Positions 16,265-24,258 of a stretch of 64,000 bases of DNA are shown here, piece after piece. The stretch is from Raineyella sp044508675 (GTDB lineage Bacteria > Actinomycetota > Actinomycetes > Propionibacteriales > Propionibacteriaceae). Each line of letters opens with the position of its first letter. Positions within the stretch are counted from its first letter, which is position 1. The position numbers and the translations under genes are program-made. The notes under the pieces are model-generated. The model was not told the DNA's origin and searched no databases. It saw only the letters and a program-made list of their open reading frames with translations. The stretch covers positions 24,112-88,111 of the forward strand of contig JBIQHF010000012.1 in the NCBI GenBank assembly GCA_044508675.1, read 5' to 3'.

Positions 16265-17281
16265 CTACTTGTCGATCGGCTGGATCGGGGAGTCGACGAC
16301 GGTGCCGAGGCCGAGCTGCTCGGCCTTCTCGAGCAGCTGCTCGGCGACGACGATGTCCTGCAGCGCCGAGCCGACCGACTTGTAGACCACGATCTCGTCG
16401 GGGCCGCAGCGGGCCGGGTGCCGGCCGGAGGCAACGTCGGCCAACGAGATCAGCCGTCCGTCGAAGTCGATGCCCTCGGCCCTGGCGGCCAGGAAGTCGC
16501 CGGTGTCCTCGCTGACCTCCTCGACCATGTCGGCGACGATCCGGGCGGCGCTGGCCAGCAGGTCGGTGCCAACCTCGCGCTGCTCTGGCAGGGTCGAGCC
16601 GATCGACACCACGGTGGTGCCGGGGGCGACCCAGGCGCCTTCGAGGGTGGGCGACTCGTCGCGGGAGCGGGCCGCGCAGAGGATGACGTCGGCGTCGCGT
16701 ACGGCCTCCTCGGCGCTGGCCGCCGGCGTGACGGCCACGCCCGTCTCGGACAGGGCCCGCTCGGTGAAGGACTGCCGTGAGGTCTGGCGCGGGCTGAACA
16801 CGGTGGCCGAGGCGATCTGGCGGATCTTCGAGACGGCGATGAAGTGGTTGTAGGCCTCGAAGCCCGAACCGACCACCGCGACCCGCAGCGGTCGGTCCGG
16901 GGCGGCGGCGTCGACGAATACCGCGGAAGTGGCTGCGGTCCGCAGGCCGGTGATGTGGTTGCCATCGACGAGTGCCTTCAAGGTGGCGACCTCGCGGTCG
17001 ATCAGCACGATCGTGTAGCTGGCCTTCACGTTCTGCCGATTGACGGTGATCATCTTCGCCCCGACGTGCTGGCCGGAGGTCGAGATCGCGGTCATGCCGC
17101 GCAGCCAGATGCCGGTGTCGCGGGCCATCGAGCGCATCGGGACCATCTCGTCGGTGAGATGGCGACCGTACGCGTCACGCAGGGCGTCGATCGCCCCGCG
17201 CCAGTCGGCGAGCTGCTCGACGTCGGCGGCGCTCAGCATCCGCAGGCTGCCGGCGGGGGTGGTGATGGGACTGTGGGACAC
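16265..17281 (-). CDS. Ornithine cyclodeaminase / mu-crystallin family protein
   Basis: A 338-aa NAD(P)-binding protein of the OCD/mu-crystallin family. It shows the conserved SMARDTGIWLRGM and VGAKMITVN segments, substrate-side GLRTAATSAVFVD, and the dinucleotide motif VAVVGSGFEAYNHF at about residue 134. The family includes ornithine cyclodeaminase, ketimine reductases and alanine dehydrogenase-like enzymes, so true ornithine cyclodeaminase activity is not implied. Located 18 nt downstream of the extradiol dioxygenase in the same operon, it suggests that the substrate or an intermediate is an amino/imino or 2-oxo acid. That is inference. Confidence 0.82.
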   Translation of the reverse strand: MSHSPITTPAGSLRMLSAADVEQLADWRGAIDALRDAYGRHLTDEMVPMRSMARDTGIWLRGMTAISTSGQHVGAKMITVNRQNVKASYTIVLIDREVATLKALVDGNHITGLRTAATSAVFVDAAAPDRPLRVAVVGSGFEAYNHFIAVSKIRQIASATVFSPRQTSRQSFTERALSETGVAVTPAASAEEAVRDADVILCAARSRDESPTLEGAWVAPGTTVVSIGSTLPEQREVGTDLLASAARIVADMVEEVSEDTGDFLAARAEGIDFDGRLISLADVASGRHPARCGPDEIVVYKSVGSALQDIVVAEQLLEKAEQLGLGTVVDSPIQPIDK

Positions 17282-17299
17282 GGTGCCTCCTCGGGCGGC

Positions 17300-18226
17300 T
17301 CAGACGGGCGAGGAGGCCCAGAGCTTCTGGTCGGGATCGTTGGCCTGGGCGGCGATCATCGCCTCGGTGATCGCCCCGCCAAGGCCCCACTGGTCCTGGG
17401 TCTCCGGCTTCATGTCGTACGTGCGCGGCTCGTGGTTCTCGTCGTCGACGACCTCCAGCGCAGTGGTGTACTCGTGGACGTTGCCGTTGGGATCGAGGTA
17501 GTAGGCGAAGCTGTTGTCACCGGCGGTGTGGCGGCCCGGGCCCCACAGCATCTCCCGGCCCGCGCGGAGCAGGCGTCCGGAGCCACGCAGGTACTCATCG
17601 ATCCCGCGCATCTCGAAGGAGATGTGGTTGACCGCGGTGTGCCGGCCGCGGCCGAGGGCGAGGATGTGGTGCTGGGAGCCGGAGCGCATGAAGCAGAGCA
17701 CGTTGCCCAGCCAGTCGGTGACCCGCAGCCCCAGGTACTCCTGGTAGAAGTCGCGCATCGTGTCGATGTTCGGGGTGTTGATCACGAAGTGGCTGAGGCT
17801 CTGTGGGACCGACTCGCGCTCCTCGAGCGGGCGGTGCGGCTTCGCGACCACGTCGGCCGAGACCTCGACCAGGACACCGTCCGGGTCATAGAAACGGACC
17901 CCGTAGCCGCCGCCGGGCGTGTCCAGGCAGTGGGGCTCGCGCTCGATCCGGACGTTGCCGGCGATCAGGCGCTCGGCCAGCCGGTCGACGTCGGCGGCGC
18001 TGTGGGCGGCGTACGCGACCAGGTCCATGCCCTTCTGCTCGTCCTCGCGCAGCCGCATGACGTACTGCTCGGGATCGGCGGGGGTGCCCCAGAAGGACAG
18101 CCCGGAGTCATCGGCCACCTTCTCCAGGCCCCACAGGTCCTGGTAGAAGTCGACCGCTTCGCGGTAGTTCGGGACGGCCAGGGCGACGTGCCGGACGTGG
18201 CTGACGGGGCGGAACGGTTCCTGCAT
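17300..18226 (-). CDS. Extradiol ring-cleavage dioxygenase, type I (VOC), paralog A
   Basis: A 308-aa two-domain type I extradiol dioxygenase (catechol 2,3-dioxygenase class), which opens a catechol-type ring next to the hydroxyls with Fe(II) and O2. The C-terminal domain carries the 2-His-1-carboxylate set: His146 in SLSHFVINTPN, His201 in AVNHISFEM and Glu252 in NVHEYTT. His185-Gln186-His region HHILALG and the late tyrosine segment are also present. It is first in the seven-gene minus-strand operon, has a strong AAGGAGGAGG site before its start and is divergent from the LysR gene at 18388. A second extradiol enzyme is encoded at 27177. Confidence 0.87.
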   Translation of the reverse strand: MQEPFRPVSHVRHVALAVPNYREAVDFYQDLWGLEKVADDSGLSFWGTPADPEQYVMRLREDEQKGMDLVAYAAHSAADVDRLAERLIAGNVRIEREPHCLDTPGGGYGVRFYDPDGVLVEVSADVVAKPHRPLEERESVPQSLSHFVINTPNIDTMRDFYQEYLGLRVTDWLGNVLCFMRSGSQHHILALGRGRHTAVNHISFEMRGIDEYLRGSGRLLRAGREMLWGPGRHTAGDNSFAYYLDPNGNVHEYTTALEVVDDENHEPRTYDMKPETQDQWGLGGAITEAMIAAQANDPDQKLWASSPV

Positions 18227-18338
18227 GGGTACTCCTCCTCCTTGAGGATTGCGCTCGCTGTCTGTGCGAGGGGCTCGCGGCTGGTGCTGTGATGGGATGA
18301 GGCTAGGTGGAATGGGAACTACACCACAAACAATCCCT

Positions 18339-18381
18339 GATGATTCTCTGTATTGATCTCATCGATCTATCCGCCCATACT
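18339..18381 (+). promoter_or_regulatory. lysR promoter overlapped by an inverted repeat (candidate LysR operator)
   Basis: TTGATC (18353-18358), a 17-bp spacer and CATACT (18376-18381) form a promoter for the LysR gene, whose ATG lies 6 nt downstream (leaderless type). The -35 sits inside an inverted repeat GATGA (18339-18343) / TCATC (18359-18363). LysR-type regulators usually bind such dyads between divergent promoters and repress their own gene. The operator assignment is inference. Confidence 0.5.
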
Positions 18382-18387
18382 GGCGGC

Positions 18388-19323
18388 ATGGACCTGAAAC
18401 GCGTGGACCTCAACCTGCTGGTGGCGCTGGATGCCCTGCTGTCGGAGCGCAGCGTCACCCGTGCCGCGGAGCGGCTCTCGGTCGGGCAGTCGGCGATGAG
18501 CTCGACCCTGGGCCGGCTGCGCAAGCTGCTCGACGACCCCGTGCTGGTCCGGGACGGGCGCGCTCTGGTGCCGACCCCGTTGGGTGCTTCCCTGGAGGTG
18601 CCGGTCCGCCGTGTACTGGCCGACGTGGAGCGGGTGCTGTCCAGTGCCGACGGCTTCGATCCGGCCGTCGACGAGCGGACCTTCACCGTGCTGGCCAGCG
18701 ACTTCGTGGTGATGACCTTCCTGCAGCCCCTGTTGGTGCGGCTGTCCGAGGAGGCCCCGAACGTACGCTTCAACATCCACCCGCCCACTGAGTCCTTCGT
18801 CGACGAGCTGCGCCGCAGCCGGGTCGATGCCGTGGTCGTGCCCAAGGAGGCGGTGCCCGGGTACCGCAGCTTCCGCAACCAGGTGCTGTTCCGGGACCGG
18901 TACGTGTGCGTGGTCGACAAGAACAACCCGGAGGTCAACGGCACGGTCACCATCGAACAGCTCAGCACCCTGCCCTACCTGGCCTGGGGGTCGGCGGGGC
19001 TGCCCTCGCTGGTGGAGCTGCGGCTGGACGGGCTGGGGGTCGAGCGGCGGACCGAGCTGATCACCACGATGGGCATCACCCCGTTCGTGGTGCGAGGGAC
19101 ACCGCTGCTGTCGATCATCCCGTCGCGCCTGGCCGACTACCCGCTGATTCGTCGGGAGCTGCGGGTGCTGGAGCCGCCGGTCGACGTCGGGGGACTCTCG
19201 GAGACCCTGCTGTGGACCGACATCAACGATGACGACTCGAGCCATCGATGGATGCGGAAGGTGTTCGCCGACCATGCCGCGTCGATGACCCTGGTGTCGG
19301 GGGAGGAACGATCCGGTCAATAG
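18388..19323 (+). CDS. LysR-family transcriptional regulator (NodD/LinR-like)
   Basis: A 311-aa LysR-type regulator. Its N-terminal winged helix-turn-helix is typical of the NodD/LinR/PcpR branch: DLNLLVALDALLSERSVTRAAERLSVGQSAMS. The effector domain follows from about residue 90. It is divergent from the minus-strand catabolic operon starting at 18226 and precedes the plus-strand catabolic genes, so it probably controls one or both arms in response to an aromatic inducer. The ATG at 18388 is chosen over an in-frame ATG at 18307 because it begins the family domain and has a promoter right upstream. CGGTC-AATA-GACCG overlaps its stop codon (19314-19327). Confidence 0.88.
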   Translation: MDLKRVDLNLLVALDALLSERSVTRAAERLSVGQSAMSSTLGRLRKLLDDPVLVRDGRALVPTPLGASLEVPVRRVLADVERVLSSADGFDPAVDERTFTVLASDFVVMTFLQPLLVRLSEEAPNVRFNIHPPTESFVDELRRSRVDAVVVPKEAVPGYRSFRNQVLFRDRYVCVVDKNNPEVNGTVTIEQLSTLPYLAWGSAGLPSLVELRLDGLGVERRTELITTMGITPFVVRGTPLLSIIPSRLADYPLIRRELRVLEPPVDVGGLSETLLWTDINDDDSSHRWMRKVFADHAASMTLVSGEERSGQ

Positions 19324-19428
19324 ACCGCATCGAAGACATGTGTTTCCCGTCACATTCGGCGGCGCCTAGTTTCATCGGCAGACCAATCGCCGATCGGCTG
19401 AAGGCGCCCGACCGCAAGGGAGACACCC

Positions 19429-21120
19429 ATGAGCACCACCCGCACCACCACAGCGACCAGGGAGGGCACCGCCGGGCCCCCCGTCGTCGGCTACTCCGGG
19501 ACGATGATCGCCGCCTGTTCGGCGGTCTTCGTCTCCCAGGCCATCAGCGCTCTGCCCGCCTCGCTCAACGGCCTGTTCCAGGCCGACCTCAACATCTCCG
19601 GCCTCCAGCTGACCTGGATCACCGCCGCCTTCATGGTCAGCGTGGTGGTCTTCGAGTTCACCTTCGGCGTCCTCGGCGACATGTTCGGCCGCAAGAAGCT
19701 GGTGCTCGGCGGCGCGGCACTCGCCATCGTCGGCAGCATCGTCTCCGCCACCGCCCCCGGTGTGGCGATCCTCTGGGTCGGTGCCGCGATCAACGGCCTG
19801 GGGGCCGGCGCCATGTTCCCCGGTTCCCTGTCCCTGGTGGCGGCGATCACCCACTCCCCGGAGCAGCGGGCCAAGGCCGTAGCCCTGTGGGCCGGCGCCC
19901 TGTCCCTGGCTGCCGCCTTCGGCCCGATGGCCGGCGGCATCATCTCCTCGGGCGGCAACTGGCGCCTGTCGTACTGGTTCCTGGCCGGCATCGCCGTCGT
20001 GGCACTGGTCCTGACCGCCCTGCTGGCGGTCGAGTCCTCGGCCCCTGAGGGCCGCAGGCTCGACGTCCCGGGCCAGATCACCTTCGCCCTGGGCCTCCTG
20101 CTCGTCCTCTACGGCGTGATCCAGGGTGCCGAGGAGGGTTGGGGCAGCCCCCGGATCATCGCGGCCCTGGTCATCGGGACGCTGCTGCTGGCGGCCTTCC
20201 TGGTGATCGAGAGCAAGGTCGAGTCGCCGATCCTGAACCTCAGCCTGTTCCGCAACCGCGCGTTCGCCGTGACCTCGCTGGTCTCGATCGTCGGCATGTT
20301 CACCTTCATGGGCGTCGGCTACGGCATCAGCATGTGGATGGGGCCGGTCCAGCACCAGCCTCCGGTGATGATCGCGCTGGCCTTCCTGGTGGTCCAGGCG
20401 CCGACGTTCGTGTTCGTCCCGCTGATCGCCCGCCTGCTCCGCGTGGTCAACCCCGCCTGGCTGCTCGCCGCCGGCTTCCTGCTGATGGGCCTGGGGGCCT
20501 TCCTGCTCAGCCGCCTCGACGTCACCGACACCTCCTTCGCCACGTTCATCGTGCCGTGCCTGGTCGTCGGGGTGGGCTTCGCGTTCGCCCTCAACTCGAT
20601 GACTGCGGTGGCACTCAACAACGTCCCGATGCACCTGGTCGGCATGGGCAGCGCCACGATCAACATGATCCGTGACCTCGGCTTCGTGCTCGGTCCGGCG
20701 ATCGTCGGCTCGGTCTCGCTCAGCTACGCCGGCCGCGCCTTCGCCCAGAACGTGTCCACCGCCGGCCTGTCTCCGGCCGACCAGGGCGCCGCGGAGCAGA
20801 TCGGCCAGGTCGCCGGCCCACTGGTGGTCAACGGCATCCCGCAGGGGGCGCCCGGTTCGGGCGCGGCCGAGATCGCGCTCCGGGCGCTCGGTGACGGCTT
20901 CTCCCGCGGCCTGATGGTCGCCGCGGTCGCCGGTCTGGTCGCGGCGGTCCTGACCGCCGTGCTGATGGTCGGCGCCGGCGGCAAGGACCCGGAGCCCGAC
21001 GCCTTGTACGACCCGATCCACCCGGACGTCGACGCCGAGCCGGTGGTCGACCTGCACGTCCCCGTCCACCCGCATCAGCCCGGTTTCGAAGGAGGTCGTT
21101 CCGATGACCGCAAGGCCTGA
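19429..21120 (+). CDS. MFS transporter, DHA2-type with about 14 membrane segments
   Basis: A 563-aa major facilitator with the DHA2 (14-TM) hydrophobicity pattern. The loop-2 motif GVLGDMFGRKKLVLGG (about residue 83) and motif C-like GPMAGG are visible. The C-terminal ~30 residues are acidic and cytoplasmic. It is the first plus-strand gene after lysR, and its 3' end overlaps the monooxygenase gene by 17 nt, so they are cotranscribed. It may import the aromatic substrate or export toxic intermediates; the direction cannot be judged from sequence. An RBS-like AAGGGAG precedes the start. Confidence 0.83.
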   Translation: MSTTRTTTATREGTAGPPVVGYSGTMIAACSAVFVSQAISALPASLNGLFQADLNISGLQLTWITAAFMVSVVVFEFTFGVLGDMFGRKKLVLGGAALAIVGSIVSATAPGVAILWVGAAINGLGAGAMFPGSLSLVAAITHSPEQRAKAVALWAGALSLAAAFGPMAGGIISSGGNWRLSYWFLAGIAVVALVLTALLAVESSAPEGRRLDVPGQITFALGLLLVLYGVIQGAEEGWGSPRIIAALVIGTLLLAAFLVIESKVESPILNLSLFRNRAFAVTSLVSIVGMFTFMGVGYGISMWMGPVQHQPPVMIALAFLVVQAPTFVFVPLIARLLRVVNPAWLLAAGFLLMGLGAFLLSRLDVTDTSFATFIVPCLVVGVGFAFALNSMTAVALNNVPMHLVGMGSATINMIRDLGFVLGPAIVGSVSLSYAGRAFAQNVSTAGLSPADQGAAEQIGQVAGPLVVNGIPQGAPGSGAAEIALRALGDGFSRGLMVAAVAGLVAAVLTAVLMVGAGGKDPEPDALYDPIHPDVDAEPVVDLHVPVHPHQPGFEGGRSDDRKA

Positions 21121-22234
21121 GTCTGTCCTCGTCATCGGTGGAGGCTTCTCCGGGACCTCCGCCGCCCTCGAACTGGCCAGGCGCGGCGTACGCGTCGACC
21201 TGGTCGAGATCAACCAGGACTGGGGCAGCTACGGTGCCGGCATCAGCATCGGCGGCCCCACCCTGCGAGCCCTGCACACCCTGGGCGTGCTGGACCGCTA
21301 CCTCGCCGAGGGCGCCGCCTTCGACGGCACCGACGTGCTGACCGCCGACGGGGTGCCGCTGGCCGCCCTGCCCAGCCCGCGTGTCGCCGGGGGCGACGTC
21401 CCTGGCAACGGTGCCATCATGCGCCCGGTGCTGCAGCGGATCCTCTCCGACGCCGCCCGTGCCGCCGGGGTGCGGGTGCACCTGGGCAGCACCGCCGCCG
21501 ACCTGGTCGACGACGGCTCGGGGGTCACCGCCACCCTGACCGACGGCTCCGTGCACCGCTACGACGTCGTGGTCGGCGCCGACGGCCTCTACTCCCGTAC
21601 GCGTCGCACGCTGTTCCCCGACGTGCCCGGTCCCCGGTACAGCGGGCAGGGCGTGTGGCGGGCCGTGCTCCCGCTGCACCCGGGCATCACCCGGACGACC
21701 CTCTGGGTCGGCGGGGACCGCAAGGTCGGCCTGAACCCGGTGTCGGACACGCAGATGTACCTGTTCGTCAACGAGAACCTCCCCGAGCACCGCCGGGTGC
21801 CCGAGGACGAACTGCTGCCCCGGCTGCGGGCGCTGCTGGAGGGCTTCGCCGATCCACGCCTGGTGAGCGCCCGGGAGCAGCTCGACGAGGACTCGCTGAT
21901 CTCCTTCCGGCCGCTGGAGGGGCTGCTGGTCTCCACGCCCTGGCACCTGGGCCGGGTCGTGATGATCGGTGACGCCGTGCACGCCACCACCCCCCACCTG
22001 GCCTCGGGGGCAGGGATCGGGATCGAGGACGCGATCGTCCTGGCCGAGGAGCTGTGCTCGGGGGCCCACGTCGAGGAGGCCCTCACGGCGTTCGAGGAGC
22101 GCCGTTGGGACCGCTGCGCCATGGTGGTCAACAACTCCGGCCGCCTCGGACAGATCGAGATCACCGGAGGCGACCGCCAGGAGCACGCCGAACTGATGGC
22201 CGCCTCCTTCGAGGCGTTGCTCGCGACCATCTGA
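21104..22234 (+). CDS. FAD-dependent aromatic monooxygenase, paralog A
   Basis: A 376-aa class A flavoprotein monooxygenase (p-hydroxybenzoate hydroxylase type). It uses NAD(P)H and O2 to hydroxylate an aromatic or similar substrate. The FAD motif GGGFSGTSAALELARRG is at the N-terminus, the DG motif reads VVGADGLYSRTR (about residue 160) and the second FAD motif is GDAVHATTPHLASGAG (about 290). Its closest relative in the window is the gene at 29688 (same length, shared YGAGISIGGPTLRAL / LGAGITITGATLRAL region). Overlaps the MFS gene by 17 nt. Substrate not known. Confidence 0.85.
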   Translation: MTARPESVLVIGGGFSGTSAALELARRGVRVDLVEINQDWGSYGAGISIGGPTLRALHTLGVLDRYLAEGAAFDGTDVLTADGVPLAALPSPRVAGGDVPGNGAIMRPVLQRILSDAARAAGVRVHLGSTAADLVDDGSGVTATLTDGSVHRYDVVVGADGLYSRTRRTLFPDVPGPRYSGQGVWRAVLPLHPGITRTTLWVGGDRKVGLNPVSDTQMYLFVNENLPEHRRVPEDELLPRLRALLEGFADPRLVSAREQLDEDSLISFRPLEGLLVSTPWHLGRVVMIGDAVHATTPHLASGAGIGIEDAIVLAEELCSGAHVEEALTAFEERRWDRCAMVVNNSGRLGQIEITGGDRQEHAELMAASFEALLATI

Positions 22235-22317
22235 CCGGTCCTGCCCGTACGCGGCATCGTGGCTGCGGACGTTGTGACCCTGCGGCGGATCCTCTGCTCA
22301 GCCGCTGCAGTCGTGAC

Positions 22318-22398
22318 GTCCGCATCCGTCCATAGGGTCCGCCACAGGGGTGCAGGCGGGCGAGAACGTCCGCCACCGAGCACAGCGTCCGCTGCAGG
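22318..22398. repeat. Two imperfect ~31-bp direct repeats with paired GTCCGC words
   Basis: Each unit has two GTCCGC words 19 bp apart and ends in CAGG (units starting 22318 and 22368, a 50-bp period). Together with GCGGACGT at 22265, which can pair with ACGTCCGC at 22316-22323, they can form alternative hairpins. Confidence 0.55.
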
Positions 22399-22557
22399 AT
22401 CGGCGACGGAAGTCATGGCGGACTCCTACGGTCACCGGCCGGACCCGCTAACCACATGGCCGAACAATGTGCCGTACCCGGCGACGGCTCCGATGGGCCG
22501 ACACCTTCGATAGCCCCGCCGGGATCCCCGCCGGCTAGCGCCTTTCGGTTAATTATT

Positions 22558-22579
22558 GATCATCTCAATGCCAATGATC
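22558..22579. promoter_or_regulatory. Candidate operator dyad GATCAT-N10-ATGATC
   Basis: A perfect 6-bp inverted repeat with a 10-bp centre lies in the AT-rich part of the region upstream of the ferredoxin gene. The word TATTGATC overlaps it and also occurs in the lysR promoter (18351-18358), which suggests a shared regulator, possibly the LysR protein at 18388. Confidence 0.4.
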
Positions 22580-22686
22580 GCTGAAAAACGTTTCCCAAAA
22601 TGTGACGTACCTCCTACGGTCTTCCTATCGGCCGGCGCAGGGAAGCGCCGAACCCGCCGATGCTGAACAGGAAGGCAACGAAGCCC

Positions 22687-22911
22687 ATGAGCATCTCGAT
22701 CGCTCTCGACACCAGCAAGTGCCAGGCCTACGGGCTGTGCGTCGGCATCGCTCCCGACGTGTTCGATGTCCCCTCCGGTAGCTCCGTAGCGGTGCTGCTG
22801 CGTGACGTCGCGGACCAGGACGAACTCGAGGACCTGGAGGAGGCGGTCCGCAGCTGCCCTGCCCAGGCGATCGCGCTGGCCAACCTCGCCCTGACCGCCG
22901 GTGGTGCCTGA
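22687..22911 (+). CDS. [3Fe-4S]-type ferredoxin
   Basis: A 74-aa ferredoxin that would carry electrons from the reductase encoded next (22915) to the Rieske oxygenase at 24259. The cysteine pattern is CQAYGLC (C-x5-C) near residue 12 and a distal SCPAQAI near residue 58. The middle fourth cysteine is missing, as in single-cluster [3Fe-4S] ferredoxins of P450 and some actinobacterial dioxygenase systems. The surrounding APDVFDV segment is typical. ATG 22687 is preferred to one 27 nt upstream because the fold begins there. Confidence 0.88.
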   Translation: MSISIALDTSKCQAYGLCVGIAPDVFDVPSGSSVAVLLRDVADQDELEDLEEAVRSCPAQAIALANLALTAGGA

Positions 22912-22914
22912 GTC

Positions 22915-24147
22915 ATGACCGCGCCCAGGAACGTCCTGGTGGTCGGCGGCTCGGCGGCCGGCCTCAGTGCGGCCGACGGTTTGCGCGAGGGCGGCTACGA
23001 GGGACCCATCACCATCCTCAATGCCGAGAAGCGGGCCGGCTACGACCGGCCGACGCTGTCCAAGGCGCTGCTGTCCGGCAGCGGCGAGCCGGAGGTCCGG
23101 GCCCTGCGTCAGCCGACGCACTTCGCCGAGAAGGGCTACGACGTCCGTACCGGCGTGACCGCGGCACGCCTCGACCCCGACCGCCAGGTCGTGGTCGCCG
23201 ACGACGGCGAGGAGTTCGGGTACGACGCGCTGGTCATCGCCACCGGCACGCGCAACCGCACCCTGACCACCGACGACGGGCTGGAACTGCCAACCATGCG
23301 CACCGCCGAGGACCTCGTCACCATCCGTGACCAGGTCTCCTCCTGCAGGGCCGTCACCGTGGTCGGCGCCGGGTTCATCGGCCTGGAGGTCGCCGCCAGC
23401 CTGCGCGAACGCGGGCGGGACGTGACTCTCTTCGGAGCCCACCCGCTGCCGATGGACCACATCATCGGCCCGGAGGTCGCCGGCCTGATCCGCGACGACC
23501 ACCGTGCGCACGGGGTCGACCTGCACTCGGAGACGTTCGTCACCGGGATCGGCGGCCGGCCCGGCGCGTACCTGCTCCGCTACACCGACCGCGCCGGCAT
23601 CGAGCACACCCATGCCACCAGGTGCATCATCGCCGGCATCGGCATCACCCCGAACGTCGAATGGCTCGAGGGCTCCGGCATCGCCCTGGACGGCGGCGTG
23701 GTGACCGACGCCGCGGGCCGGACCAACCTGCCGGACGTGTGGGCGGCCGGCGACGTCGCCTACTTCTTCCACCCGCTCTACGACGAGTACGTCCGCGTGC
23801 ACCACTGGACCAATGCCGTCGAGCAGGGCCGGGTCATCGGCCTGAACATCGCCCGGGACACCGACACCCCCTACCGGACGGTCCCCTACTTCTGGACCGA
23901 CATGTACGGCCACAAGTACCACTCCTACGGCCGCCGCCGTGACGACGACGAGGCCCGGCTGGCCATCGGCACCCTCGAGGACGACGAGTTCCTGGTGCTG
24001 TTCGGCCGCGAGGGCCGGTTCGACGCGATCGTCTCCCGGGGCTGCCAGCGCTCCCTGCGCGGCTACAAGAAGCTGCTGCAGAAGGGGGCGGGCTGGGACG
24101 AGGCGCTCGCCGAGGCCGGGCTCACCGCGGCCTCCGCTCCCGCCTGA
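22915..24147 (+). CDS. FAD-dependent ferredoxin reductase of the ring-hydroxylating system
   Basis: A 410-aa NAD(P)H:ferredoxin oxidoreductase of the BphA4/putidaredoxin reductase type. FAD-binding VVGGSAAGLSAADGL is at the N-terminus, ALVIATGTRNR closes the first FAD half, NAD-binding VVGAGFIGLEVAASLRERG is at about residue 150, and the second FAD motif NLPDVWAAGDVAYF at about 272. The stop of the ferredoxin gene and this ATG are 3 nt apart, so the two proteins form one electron-transfer pair. It acts with the oxygenase at 24259/25746 as a three-component dioxygenase. Confidence 0.92.
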   Translation: MTAPRNVLVVGGSAAGLSAADGLREGGYEGPITILNAEKRAGYDRPTLSKALLSGSGEPEVRALRQPTHFAEKGYDVRTGVTAARLDPDRQVVVADDGEEFGYDALVIATGTRNRTLTTDDGLELPTMRTAEDLVTIRDQVSSCRAVTVVGAGFIGLEVAASLRERGRDVTLFGAHPLPMDHIIGPEVAGLIRDDHRAHGVDLHSETFVTGIGGRPGAYLLRYTDRAGIEHTHATRCIIAGIGITPNVEWLEGSGIALDGGVVTDAAGRTNLPDVWAAGDVAYFFHPLYDEYVRVHHWTNAVEQGRVIGLNIARDTDTPYRTVPYFWTDMYGHKYHSYGRRRDDDEARLAIGTLEDDEFLVLFGREGRFDAIVSRGCQRSLRGYKKLLQKGAGWDEALAEAGLTAASAPA

Positions 24148-24258
24148 CCCGCCTCGCCCGTACGAACCAGCCGCCGACACCTGGCCACCCACCGCACCGT
24201 CGACCTCCGGACGACGGACCCGCCAACCCACCCGATCGGTTCAAAGGAGAACCCCATC

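Larger units (their letters stand above)
22235..22686. other. 452-bp intergenic region with repeated GTCCGC words and a control dyad
   Basis: No convincing gene. GTCCGC occurs at 22318, 22337, 22368 and 22387 and its complement GCGGAC at 22265 and 22418. The region then becomes AT-rich (22545-22605), unlike its surroundings, which suits a promoter for the ferredoxin-to-hydrolase genes that follow. I could not fix a -35/-10 pair. Confidence 0.6.

Noticed and set aside
16265..17281. True ornithine cyclodeaminase making proline.
   Set aside because: The family is functionally mixed and the gene sits in an aromatic catabolic operon; the specific activity is not supported.
19372..21213. A 613-codon minus-strand frame opposite the MFS transporter.
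   Set aside because: Antisense shadow; low-complexity Gly/Gln/His-rich product and no start signal.
22259..22513. An 84-codon frame in the long intergenic gap.
   Set aside because: No ribosome binding site, no recognisable fold, and it runs across the GTCCGC repeats.
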